Assembly (NCBI GenBank): GCA_040285825.1
Contig: JAUPSS010000004.1
Span: 6,765,658-6,829,657 of the forward strand
Direction: 5' to 3'
DNA: 64,000 nt
Origin: Eukaryota sp. TZLM1-RC
Lineage: Eukaryota > Metamonada: BaSk clade
Shown: positions 19,632 through 28,848 of the stretch, one piece after another
Layout of the letters: every line of letters starts with the position of its first letter
How positions within the stretch are numbered: position 1 is the stretch's first letter
Notes under the pieces: generated by a model
The model's input: only the letters and a program-made list of their open reading frames with translations
The model's database searches: none
Told to the model about the DNA's origin: nothing
Made by a program: the position numbers and the translations under genes

Positions 19632-19891
19632 GGCGAACGATACGACAAATTGTAGATGTCTGAGAAGAACATCGTCACTGGATCAGCCGTCGGATTTCTG
19701 GAGAGATAGGGACTCTAACAGAAAAGAATCGACCAAGAGTCTTGCTGGAACAAGCTCTTTCTTAGGAGTCACCGAAGAATAAATCTTTCACTCCTATAGG
19801 AACAGAAGAACACTTTCAACTTTCATGGAAGAAAGAGACGTCAGGTTAACAGAGGGAACAGTCATCTGAAATAAGAAGGGCCAATAATTAT

Positions 19892-20032
19892 TGATGCCGT
19901 TAGGCAGATGAACACACGAAGGAGAGAGAGAGAAATCTGAGTTTATTAATAAAACTGATTCATAAACGAGTATCACGTCATCAGTCAAAATACAATGAAA
20001 CCTACTAATTCAATTTAAGTTCGACAACAACA
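19892..20032 (-). repeat. 5' LTR of LTR-2 (minus-strand sense)
   Basis: This 141-bp direct copy of 19203-19341 is followed on plus by AATT, matching the AATT before 19203. The 13-mer shared with LTR-1 (candidate primer-binding site) abuts it at 19879-19891. Confidence 0.85.
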
Positions 20033-20897
20033 AATTGGTTGATTTTTTCCGCAGAAGGAACCTCAAACTCCCAATGTGACATTCGTAAGGCTGTATCCCA
20101 TAGTAAATGAGTAATTTCAGTTGTTTTCGACAGTTTGCCTGCTAGCCTCCCCATTTTATTATAGTTGCTGGGCATTCATTCCATTTGAGTTAACGTTTCC
20201 AAACATGATTTGGTATCCAAATGAATAGATCTTGGTAAAAAAGAACCAGCTTTCGGCAACACTTTGAAGGTTTAACATGGAGATTTAAGTGATTCCCCAC
20301 TAGAATTCAAGGAAATATTTCTCACCAAGTGACTCAAAAAATGGAATGACTTAGAAAGGTCATTGGTGATTGATACAGTTTCTCAATGACACTTTTTTTC
20401 CCAAAAATTTAGACAAAATTTTGGTACAATAAAAAAATGAAAAGATTATGAGATGAAGAGATTGCTTTAGTCATTCAGGATCTTGTACCATTTGTTGCAA
20501 AGATAATTCCATATTGAAATCATCATTTTTTGACATTTCATCCCTTAAATTGAGAATAGCTGTCCGAGTTTTGTTAATCTTATCCAGTAATAATTTTTTT
20601 TCTTCGCGTTTTGATTTCAATTTAACAAGTGTTGATTTTTTTTGAATGAATGAATTCAAAGTGTATAGTAAGTGGTCTACAAAATGTTTTCCCAAGTTAA
20701 CACTGTAATTTGTTATCACTTTAGATGCCAGGTACTTACAGGGTTGACACATGTATTTGTAATTCGGAATTAAAAAGCCTGTAGATTCAGAGACATCTTC
20801 TGGATCTTTTGGATTAGACAGTTTTTGTGGATTATTCACCAAAAGTTTGATTTTTGAATTATACAGTTCAGAAATCTCGGTTTTTTTAACTTTTCAT
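20033..20897 (-). pseudogene. Fanzor relic #2, N-terminal segment
   Basis: This part encodes the Fanzor N-terminal domain. An ATG at 20897 is a possible original start, but one indel in an A run separates it from the main frame. A YKYMCQPCKYL segment follows, then SVNLGKHFVDHLLYTLNSF, typical of the family's N-terminal helices, and then a Lys-rich coiled region. Further left come FKVLPKAGSFLPRSIHLD, the Fanzor pattern before the RuvC region, and TALRMSHWEFEVPSAEKIN, which reads straight across the LTR-2 target site. Stops and a frame change lie between about 20280 and 20460. Confidence 0.7.
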
Positions 20898-21121
20898 AGC
20901 AAACAACTCTACAAATTTACGAAAATGTAGAATTGTTGATTTTCAAATTTGGTAATTGGAATATTTGCAAATTTTTTCCGAATCATTATGGAATGAATTA
21001 ATTAGAAATGCTTATAGTAAATTTCTGGCTCGACAATTTATCAATGAAAAGAGGATATTCAAAATAATTTAGTGATCAATTTATTTTATTTTTATTTTGA
21101 TCCTAAACTTCAAACTTAATT
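20898..21121. other. AT-rich spacer
   Basis: Nothing recognisable lies between the start of Fanzor #2 and the end of the next minus-strand gene. Confidence 0.4.
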
Positions 21122-21505
21122 TTAAACTTGATCTTTGGGAACAAGCTTTGTTTCAAACTCCTCTCTCAACACTGTTCCCGTTTCTGGGTCTTTGACACGT
21201 CTTCTGATAATTACTTCCTCCATTTCTCCTGATGGTTCAGTCTTTCCACCTTCTTCTCCTGGCACAGTAGTGAAAAACTCTTTTGTCTCTTTTTCTCCTT
21301 GGGTAAACTTTTCTTTCATACGTTCCCACCCCTCAACGATTTCTCGTTTGGTGTGATCAAGATTACGTTTCATTCGCTCATCTGGGTTCTTTTCTGGCAT
21401 TCTCAAGACTGAAGGCAAATGTTTTGCTAACTTTAAGATGTTCAGGATTTCTTTTTTTTTTGGTTTTTTGAATTTGGAACTTGAATTTTCAAAAGCCCAG
21501 GTCAA
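21122..21505 (-). CDS. Small charged hypothetical protein
   Basis: The open frame runs to a stop at 21122 and has no ATG at its upstream limit. The first ATG gives a product of about 92 residues starting MPEKNPDERM. Alternatively an upstream exon is missing from view. The protein is hydrophilic, rich in Glu and Lys, with a predicted helix around WERMKEKFTQGEKETKEFF and a C-terminal beta-like stretch VIIRRRVKDPETGTVL. GC content is higher than the surrounding relics and the composition looks like real coding sequence. The frame is clean. I do not recognise the family. It is co-directional with the SDR gene upstream of it, with a spacing of 144 bp. Confidence 0.5.
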   Translation of the reverse strand: MTWAFENSSSKFKKPKKKEILNILKLAKHLPSVLRMPEKNPDERMKRNLDHTKREIVEGWERMKEKFTQGEKETKEFFTTVPGEEGGKTEPSGEMEEVIIRRRVKDPETGTVLREEFETKLVPKDQV

Positions 21506-21649
21506 CCATGAATCTATTTTGGTTCTTAATCTTTATATTTTCAAGAATGTTGAAACTTAAGGTTGTGGTATAATCAATATTGTTCTCGCTATTTAATGTG
21601 TTTTTTATTCAATATACCTCTAAATTGTATTTTATTTCATTTAAATCAT

Positions 21650-22627
21650 TCACTTCCTCTCGTTCCTGAGCCAGGTTATAACACTTTGTACTGTTTCATT
21701 TGCACTGCGGGGTTCATATGCTAAGTCTTTAATTGCCAAAGTTGAGTCAATCCACCAATATTTACCAAGATAGGGTACCAAACCTTCTGGAACTGGTGGT
21801 TTTAATTTGAAAAACTTAGATAATATAACGGCAAGTTTGATAATGATAGCTGGTAGAGGAACTACCAAGCGATGCAAACCTCCCACAGTCCTTACCAGCT
21901 TTGCAAACTCAATCATTGTTAGATTTTCTCCTCCAAGAAGATAACGGGTACCAGGTTTTCCATTGGTGATTGAACTAACAATAGCAGATGCTACGTCTAA
22001 TACAGAAGTAACACTGACTCCTCCAGAAGCCACTGTTATCGGCATTGCGGAGTAGAGCAATGTTTCGATGTTGCCTGCTGTAACTCTTTTATAATCGTTT
22101 GGTCCATATATTTCTCCAGGACAGAGAGTAATTAAGTCCATGTTGTTAGCTGTACAGAATGAGTTGAGCTCTCGTTCTGCCAACAGCTTCGCTTCAGCAT
22201 ACCACAAATCTGTAGGTTCAGATAAATAGCTTTCTGGACCAAGCCCATGGCGTGTAACATCAAAGCTATTCAAGTAACCAACCGCTGCGGCTGATGATAT
22301 GTAAATTAATCGCGGTACACAGTTTTCTCTAGCAGCCCGCGCCACAGTGATTGACCCTTCAACTGCAACCTGCTTAACTTTCGGATCACCGATCTCATCC
22401 CAACTACTCATGCAAGCCATGTGCAGAACCACTTCACAGTCCTTGAATACAGGGAGAAGATCATGAAAGTTATAAATGGAACCTTCATAGACTGTAACGT
22501 TTCGGTAGGAATGAGAAAAGTTTGCTTTATTCCGAGTAATGATGTTTATGGTGTTACCTGTATCAGCAAGATGTCGAAGCACAACTCGTCCTACAAAGCC
22601 TGTAGCTCCAGTGATAGCAACCTTCAT
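21650..22627 (-). CDS. NAD(P)-dependent epimerase/reductase, extended SDR family
   Basis: An intact 325-codon frame starts at the ATG at 22627. The N-terminal Rossmann motif GATGFVG (residues 7-13) binds the nucleotide. The catalytic YxxxK is YAEAK (Tyr143, Lys147), with the upstream Ser in ISSAAAVG (110-117). The length and the GEIYGPND motif fit extended SDRs such as dihydroflavonol-4-reductase-like, 3-beta-HSD-like and epimerase proteins. The substrate cannot be told. The segment VPLPAIIIKLAVILSKFF (about residues 257-274) is hydrophobic and may contact a membrane, as in some sterol/lipid SDRs (inference). There is no signal peptide. Confidence 0.85.
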   Translation of the reverse strand: MKVAITGATGFVGRVVLRHLADTGNTINIITRNKANFSHSYRNVTVYEGSIYNFHDLLPVFKDCEVVLHMACMSSWDEIGDPKVKQVAVEGSITVARAARENCVPRLIYISSAAAVGYLNSFDVTRHGLGPESYLSEPTDLWYAEAKLLAERELNSFCTANNMDLITLCPGEIYGPNDYKRVTAGNIETLLYSAMPITVASGGVSVTSVLDVASAIVSSITNGKPGTRYLLGGENLTMIEFAKLVRTVGGLHRLVVPLPAIIIKLAVILSKFFKLKPPVPEGLVPYLGKYWWIDSTLAIKDLAYEPRSANETVQSVITWLRNERK

Positions 22628-22946
22628 TTTACACTAAATTTACCTGGTTTTTTAGGCATAGATATACTATATATAGATATCTGGAACCTCATGTCTCTAT
22701 CCGTGCTAATAAATTATAATATACTCTACACTTTCTTGTTCGTACACACTGACCTTTGCAGTATGTTTTTTTATTTTTTTAACGTGAGTATGGGAGCGGA
22801 TAATCCTGTACATCTTCACAGCACTGTCAACATCCCTATCCCACTAAACACCACATTCACTATGTTGACAGTACAGCAGTTCGTGGCAGGGGACTAGATA
22901 ATCCATTATGATCTTGAACATCATAATTGATTAATTTAGTTTATAG
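22628..22946. other. Spacer upstream of the SDR gene
   Basis: A plus-strand open frame (22421-22897) overlaps the SDR start and has no family features. I treat it as chance. The SDR promoter should lie here. Confidence 0.4.
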
Positions 22947-23048
22947 CTTTAGATTCCACAATTTTCATTATTAGCAGAATTTCCAAAGGGACGGTAATTA
23001 TGAGAATTCTGGAATTCTCATATTGAAAAATGTGGAATCTAAAGCTTT
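22947..23048. repeat. Palindromic MITE-like element
   Basis: This 102-bp imperfect inverted repeat starts AGCTTTAGATTCCACA and ends TGTGGAATCTAAAGCT. The left arm resembles the sequence at 58348-58420 and the right arm resembles 60255-60300, the two ends of the Mutator-like element. It is therefore probably a MITE mobilised by that family. Confidence 0.7.
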
Positions 23049-23274
23049 GATTTAATTTAATTTTGTTATTGTACTTGGTACTTTTTTTTTGATTTTCGGG
23101 AACAAGTTTTCAAGAATTAGTTGACTTCATTAGTCTTTATTGACCACATAATTTTATTGATACACTTTTGATTTCCTATCAGCTTAATTGCTGGATTTAG
23201 ATGCACCTCAACAATTATTGTTTCCTCGCATGTGATTTTTCATTTAAAAAAATACCATTTCTTTCTTCTTTTTC

Positions 23275-23415
23275 AGATGTAAAATCAGAGGCGTTAAATA
23301 CTGCGATTGGATAGATAGCTCTGAAGTTGTTTTTGATTTTGTCTCCAGTTATGTTTTAAATGACACTTTCGTGAGGAAAAAATGTGCGAATTTCATTGAA
23401 ATATGATGATTCAAA
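23275..23415 (+). pseudogene. Family C retrotransposon endonuclease fragment
   Basis: The plus-strand frame encodes YCDWIDSSEVVFDFVSSYV and LNDTFV, closely matching YCDWIDNSEAIVDFVSCNV and ANDTLV in the endonuclease domain of the family C element at 60.8-62.9 kb. Only this short internal piece is recognisable. The 240 bp to its right hold nothing else I can name. Confidence 0.65.
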
Positions 23416-23655
23416 CATTACAAAATTGACCTCAATTGAATGGGAGATTCATGTAGGAACAAGAATTGGAATTTGAAGATTCAAATGATTAAACAAAAGC
23501 AAAAAAACCAAGAGTAAAGGAGAAGTTAGAAGAATCAATGAAATCAAGAGAAGACCGGGTCATAGATATGAATAAATTTGGACAGAGACGCCTAACAATT
23601 GCAGAATAAGTAGAATCATCAGAAAGTGAAACCAGCAAGAGGATAAGAAAACGAA

Positions 23656-23665
23656 TTTCAATACT
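23656..23665 (+). repeat. Target-site duplication, 3' side of A2
   Basis: TTTCAATACT occurs here and at 25991-26000, bracketing element A2. The first three bases could also be microhomology with the element. Confidence 0.75.
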
Positions 23666-25990
23666 TTTTTTTAAAATTTAATTTTATTCTAAACCTATAA
23701 ATCAACATCTAAAAAATCCATCTCTCCCAAAACAAAAACACTAGATGCAACTCTCTCATAGTGAGATCCAAGAGAAAGCAAAGCATCAGAAACCATCTTC
23801 AACATCCCCTTAAAAATAGAAAACACAATTCTATTTTGCCAAAACAATCTGTTGAAATTTCTACCAGTTCTTCTCTTTACAATCATTTCAAAATCATCCA
23901 AAAAACGTAAAGCAGTTGGTGCAAGTGAACCAAAAAGGGAAAATACAAATGGATACAAATTGTATTTTGCATGCTGTAGACTGGCCAATTTGGACAAAGG
24001 TTCATTGTATTTTTTGAATTTAAAATTTTCAGCATTTGAAAGGGGATTATGAATTTCAGAATTAACAAGCCTTTCATTTGAGGCATTACAAGGATCAACA
24101 GACATTACATCCAATAAAATGAAGCTTCCATCTAATCCAGGTAATATGACATCACCTCTATTATTCTTATGAAAATCATTTTCAGCATCAAACAGATTTG
24201 ACAACAAAGGTTCCAAGAAGGATTCAATTCTATGAGATTTACACATACAATATAACTGGTCTCTTACAGCATCATGAACCTTGCTTCTAAAAGTAATAAA
24301 ATGTTTACAATTTAACAAATGAGTAGTTGTAATTTCTCGAGAACATTTACAAATTAAATTATGAGGTAAATTATCAGGCCAGATAAAGGAACGAAATCTC
24401 ATATTCAGAGTCCAAGCAGAATCGGATAAGAGAGTACCATAAACTTGTGGAAATGTTGTTACTAAGGCAGAAGAAGTACTGTCACACATATCTTGTAAAA
24501 GATTTGCAAAAGCGGGATTCTTTTTCTTGGCCAAGCCAAGTCTAACATCAAAATCCAAGCTTTCAAAAATCTTTGACAATTTTTGTTGAAGCTTTTTACA
24601 GCAAAACTGTAAATTAAATAGAGATCGGTTTGGAATTTCTTGAATTGATTGAGGAAAACATTTGGTCCAAATTTGTGGCGGTAATTTTTCAAGTTCACAA
24701 GATAACTCATACAAATAGGGACTACAATTGGGGACTAACAGATGAGAATCATCAGGAAATCTACGAGAAAATTCATAAATGAAATTTTTGCCACCACCCA
24801 AGAATGCTGATTGACACAAAATTGAAGATTTAGTAAAACCAATACCATCCAAATTTGCTGAAGAAAATAAATGGCTTTTCAACATTCCTGGTTCTACATC
24901 CAATAAATCAGCAAAAAATTCTGTTCTCAATGAATTAACAGAACGACAAAAATCTAATGCTATGGAAGGAGCACAAGATCTCAAAATGTGGGTTATTCTC
25001 CCAGTGTAGCAAATTTTAAGCATGAAAAATTTAATATGCTTTTCTATATCTAAAGAAGAAATTGAATCAAGTTCAATTTTCATTTTTTCCAAAATAACTT
25101 GCAATTCATTCTGAATTTGAGGCACATTTCCTAACCAACAACCAAGGAACTTAAAAGCATCACTACTATAATTAGTAAAAGGGACAATAGAATCGTTTAT
25201 CACGAGGTCTTGAGCAGAAGAGCCAATCAGAAGGCATTTGCTGGCATTAAGATGAAGCCCAATATTTTCATATGAATCGGCAATTTCTTGAGCAACCAAT
25301 TCTAGTAAATCAAATGAACCAATCAAGGATATATCATCCATATAAGCAACTATTTTTATAGAAGGGTATTTTTGCTTAATGATATTTAAAGTTTTGTGAA
25401 TAGCTAAACAAAACAATAATGGGCCTAAAGGATCTCCCTGCTTCACTCCAGAAGATGATTTAAGACCAAATGAATTAAAAATTAAATCTGATTCTTTCCC
25501 ATAAAAATGGTAGAAAAAACTCGATAGCTCAGGAAAATCAGATTTAATAACTTCAAAAATTGCTTCTCGCTTTACAGAATTAAAAGCATTTTTAAAGTCG
25601 AGATTAAAAATAAAATTATTTTCCTCTGCATTAAAAAAGGTATCAGAGGCAATAGCAGCAACAGAAGCACCATCAATTGTTTTGATTCCAAATTGATGAG
25701 AATTCAAAAATGTAGAAGCTTTGTCTTTGACACGATCGAAGACAATTGATGCTAGCAAACGAGAAAGAGATTCACCAACAGCAATTGGGCGTATTCCATC
25801 AGGTTTGATTCCGTTTCCAGGCTTTACTAAAGCAATCAGACGTGCTGCGAGTAATTCAAATGGAGGATTAATTTTCAAAACAATCAATTGTTGAAAATAG
25901 TGGGCTAGATCATCAGCAATTTCGGGAGCACTGGAACACGCTATTTTTAACAGATCAAAAGAAATTCCAGATGGGCCTGCTGCTTTCCCC
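23666..25990 (-). mobile_element. Non-LTR retrotransposon family A, copy A2 (5'-truncated)
   Basis: This 2,325-bp minus-strand copy of family A is cut at its 5' end inside RT motif 0 (equivalent to about 5617 of A1) and is complete at its 3' end. An A tail and a 10-bp flanking duplication mark a normal target-primed insertion. Its protein differs from A1 at roughly ten positions over 730 residues, so the two are recent relatives. It ends 96 bp before the Sec24 start codon, in head-to-head orientation. Confidence 0.85.
23695..25990 (-). CDS. Family A RT-endonuclease ORF, N-terminally truncated but otherwise open
   Basis: The frame is open from the truncation point to a stop at 23695. It retains RT motifs (FNLDFKNAFNS, SSGVKQGDPLGP, catalytic YMDD), the CKCS...HLLNC zinc motif and the whole endonuclease. 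In the last, RGDV, LLDV and FKKYNEP are intact, as is the C-terminal tail that A1 lost. It lacks the N-terminal zinc knuckle and RT motif 0, so it cannot be autonomous. It is the better reference for the family A C-terminus and shows which A1 changes are lesions. Confidence 0.85.
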
Positions 25991-26000
25991 TTTCAATACT
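25991..26000 (+). repeat. Target-site duplication, 5' side of A2
   Basis: This is an exact copy of TTTCAATACT at 23656-23665. Confidence 0.75.
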
Positions 26001-26086
26001 GTTGCATAAAAAGACAAAATAAAGAAAAGCAACTTTAACAACCATCTTTCAGTCTCAACAGGTTATATTACTTAACACTTTTGCTG

Positions 26087-28627
26087 ATGCAGTTCAAACC
26101 TGTCACATATGAGCCTCTCTCGGCATCCTTACCAGACACTAGTCCCACTCATCCACATCCTGAGCCTCAATTTTCTGCACCCACAGAAGTTTCACCTGCT
26201 CAGACGTCAACAGCTACGTCTGTTCCATCTCTTGAACAACTGTCAGTCACACCTAGTCCTGCTGAACCAATTCCTGAGACGATTACCTCTAAACCTGCAG
26301 TCTCTGCCAAAGAACGTGCACTCTGTCTTCCTTCTTTAATCACACCTCACAATAAAACACGTGAGGAATCCACACTATTTAGGGCAGGCCAAGACTCTTC
26401 TGTTCCTTCTGTTTATGCCAACAGAACCCTCATTGATGTAGGGGACGCTACTCCCAATTATCTCCAGGCCACCTCTACCATGTTCCCTGCATCCAGAGAA
26501 CTTGCTGCTCAGTCTTCCTTCCCTTATTCTCTCGTATGGACACCCCACCCCCACCTTTCCGACTATGACAAAATCCCACCAAATGTACACGGCATACCTC
26601 CCAGATGCCGTCGTTGCAGGGCATACCTATCTCCTCAGGCAGGGAAGCAGTTGTCTTCTTGGGTTTGTAGAATCTGTAGTTCCGAGAACCCCCTGGCCAC
26701 TAATAACTTTAATGATAAAGAACTCTGTGATACCGCTATGAAGTATGGAGTGGTAGACTACCACCCTCTCGAATCTGATACTGATTTCTCTAGCTATCAA
26801 GCAATCAAAGGGCTGACTTTGGCCAGTGGAGAGGCTTGCACTTTTTGTGAATCTATAATGTATGTGCTTGATTGCAGTAATGATTCTATCAAGAAGGGAA
26901 TATTTGAGAGTGCTTGTCAAGCATTGATTGACACATTGAATATTTTGAATGAAGTAAAAGAAGAGATCAGGGTAGGGATCATGATAGTCACGAGTGTTGG
27001 GATTTCTGTTATTGATTTCGTAACCAATCAATCAAAACCCCAAATCTTAACTGTTCCTGACCTTGATGAACCTTTCCTTCCCTCAGCTCCATATTCCCTT
27101 CTTCCCCTTCTCTCTACCCATCTATCCACCATTACATCCTTTCTCTCTACTCTTCCATCTCTTATTCCTTCTTCAAAAAGCCAAGTAACTGGAGCAGCTC
27201 TGGGGTCTGCTCTGTTCATGTGTCAGCATTTGTATAAAGGCTCGGCTGGAAGGGTTGTCGTTATCTGTTCTTCCTTACCCAATGTCGGAATTGGAGCTTT
27301 TAATGATAGAGGACTTTCAAAGAGTGTTGGTTTAGGAGATAAAAGCGGAAAAACTGTTGGTCCTGCTAATAATGAATGGTTTCATCTAGGGAATGCTCTG
27401 TCTGCTTCGAATGTGTTAGTTGATGTGCTGGCAGTGTGTCAAGGGTCACATTCACTGGATCTGGCAACTTTAAGTGTGGTTACCAATACCACAGGAGGCA
27501 AGTTGATCAAATTACACGATTTAAGCAAACATCTATTGGAAACAAGAATTCAATGTCAATTAACAAGCTTGTCTCAAAGAGAATGTTTATATAGTTGTAT
27601 CCTAAGGGTCAGAACAGGAGCTCATATTGAAGTCAAGGGAATTCTGGCGACTGGGTCAAAAATAAGTTCTAGTTCTGAGCTAAAGATTCCTGTACTTTCA
27701 GAAAATCTTACCTTTCTAGTTGATCTTTCAATTGAAAACAAAATGTCAGAGGGTGCCATCATTCCTCTTCAAGCTGCAATGTTATTTACCAACTCTAAGG
27801 GCGAGCGATGTGTTCGGGTAGCCACCATCTCTGTCTCAATCTCAGCCTCCCTTCCTCCTGTGTTTCGGTATTCATCTGCTGAGGCTATTGCTTGCTCTTT
27901 TGTTAAACATGCAAGCCTTTCTTTGTTTTCTAAGGGCATTGTCCCAACAAGAGAGGAATTGGTGACCAAGTTAGTTAATCTGTTAACGGCTTATAGAGTT
28001 TACGCTTCTCAGAGACCCCACTTGCCACAATTGCTGCTTCCTGAAACTCTTCAACATTTACCAATTTTAATTTCTTCTTGTTTAAGGTCTAATCTTTTGT
28101 ACACAGGCGGTGATGTCACCTTGGACGACAGAATCGAGATAATGTCGCTTTTTAGGCAAGCTAATATTTTTGATTTTGTTTTCAATTTACATCCTTTTGT
28201 CTATGATTTGACCGAAATTGAGGATGTTTCTTATAATTTGGCGGGTGTTCCTGTTCTCCCGCCTTTGTTGAGGCCTTCAAATCTTGTGTTGGATTCAGCC
28301 AAAATTTGTCTCATTGTTTGTCCCAAAAATGTGTACCTATTTGTTGGAAAAGATGTTGAATTAGATGAGAAGTTTGAAATTGATAATAATGTTGCTACTG
28401 CTATTCCAGAGTGGCTCCAAAAAACTGTCAATTATGCTATCAGGTCAAAGCTTCCTTATGATGCACCAATTATCTATTTAGGTGACCCGGTTAATAATAG
28501 TGGAATGGGCAAGTCTTCTATTACCTTAAGTGAAGCTTTGGTTGAAGATTCTTTGGGCAGTAATGTGTGCTTACTAGATTTCTTAACTGATATTCACCGT
28601 AAAATCCTTGAAAATGTCCGGACCTAG
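26087..28627 (+). CDS. SEC24: Sec24-like COPII coat subunit
   Basis: Sec24 is the cargo-binding subunit of the COPII coat on ER exit vesicles, partner of Sec23. The frame of 846 codons starts at the ATG at 26087; two non-ATG codons precede it in frame. The first 140 residues are Pro/Ser/Thr-rich and disordered, as in the family. The zinc finger has Cys174, Cys177, Cys194 and Cys197 (CRRC...CRIC). The trunk (vWA-like) domain follows, with an ESIMYVLDCS segment (about 260-270). The helical and gelsolin-like parts come last, ending in ALVEDSLGSNVCLLDFLTDIH, which matches the Sec24 C-terminus better than Sec23. The frame is clean, without introns. An AATAAA lies just after the stop. The promoter is confined to about 86 bp after retrotransposon A2. 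Confidence 0.85.
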   Translation: MQFKPVTYEPLSASLPDTSPTHPHPEPQFSAPTEVSPAQTSTATSVPSLEQLSVTPSPAEPIPETITSKPAVSAKERALCLPSLITPHNKTREESTLFRAGQDSSVPSVYANRTLIDVGDATPNYLQATSTMFPASRELAAQSSFPYSLVWTPHPHLSDYDKIPPNVHGIPPRCRRCRAYLSPQAGKQLSSWVCRICSSENPLATNNFNDKELCDTAMKYGVVDYHPLESDTDFSSYQAIKGLTLASGEACTFCESIMYVLDCSNDSIKKGIFESACQALIDTLNILNEVKEEIRVGIMIVTSVGISVIDFVTNQSKPQILTVPDLDEPFLPSAPYSLLPLLSTHLSTITSFLSTLPSLIPSSKSQVTGAALGSALFMCQHLYKGSAGRVVVICSSLPNVGIGAFNDRGLSKSVGLGDKSGKTVGPANNEWFHLGNALSASNVLVDVLAVCQGSHSLDLATLSVVTNTTGGKLIKLHDLSKHLLETRIQCQLTSLSQRECLYSCILRVRTGAHIEVKGILATGSKISSSSELKIPVLSENLTFLVDLSIENKMSEGAIIPLQAAMLFTNSKGERCVRVATISVSISASLPPVFRYSSAEAIACSFVKHASLSLFSKGIVPTREELVTKLVNLLTAYRVYASQRPHLPQLLLPETLQHLPILISSCLRSNLLYTGGDVTLDDRIEIMSLFRQANIFDFVFNLHPFVYDLTEIEDVSYNLAGVPVLPPLLRPSNLVLDSAKICLIVCPKNVYLFVGKDVELDEKFEIDNNVATAIPEWLQKTVNYAIRSKLPYDAPIIYLGDPVNNSGMGKSSITLSEALVEDSLGSNVCLLDFLTDIHRKILENVRT

Positions 28628-28848
28628 TTTTGTAATAAATGTCAGTCTCGTGTAGCTTTTTTCTTTTGCTTATGTCTTGAATTCTGTCTAAAAACGACTT
28701 TGAATAACTATTGTTCTAATTAACTAATAAATTTTACTATCAACCCAATTTCCCACAACCCATAATTTGTATAGAATTGATATGGGAATGAAGGAATCAC
28801 AAAATCAAGAAGAGTTCCCTTCTTGCTTAAGTATCAACATCTGCTCAA

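Larger units (their letters stand above)
19203..20032 (-). mobile_element. Small LTR retroelement LTR-2, inserted in Fanzor #2
   Basis: This 830-bp element has direct LTRs at 19203-19341 (139 bp) and 19892-20032 (141 bp). They differ only by one AG unit in a short AG run. A 4-bp AATT duplication flanks the element. The candidate primer site next to the right LTR and a purine tract next to the left LTR place its coding strand on minus. Its interior has only a Gag-like C-terminal remnant. LTRs of the same family occur at 56293-56434. Fanzor coding sequence reads on without a shift across the empty site, so LTR-2 is younger than the Fanzor gene. Confidence 0.85.

Noticed and set aside
22421-22897. 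Plus-strand 158-codon frame overlapping the SDR start
   Set aside because: It overlaps a well-supported gene antisense and has no family features; treated as chance.
25930-25950. Suspected frameshift near the 5' end of A2
   Set aside because: Comparison with A1 shows equal length (TTTAAAA against TTAAAAA), so it is a substitution and the frame stays open.
26081-26086. Earlier non-ATG start codons for Sec24 and similarly for GTF3C3
   Set aside because: TTG/CTG starts are not expected for eukaryotic host genes; the first in-frame ATG was chosen.
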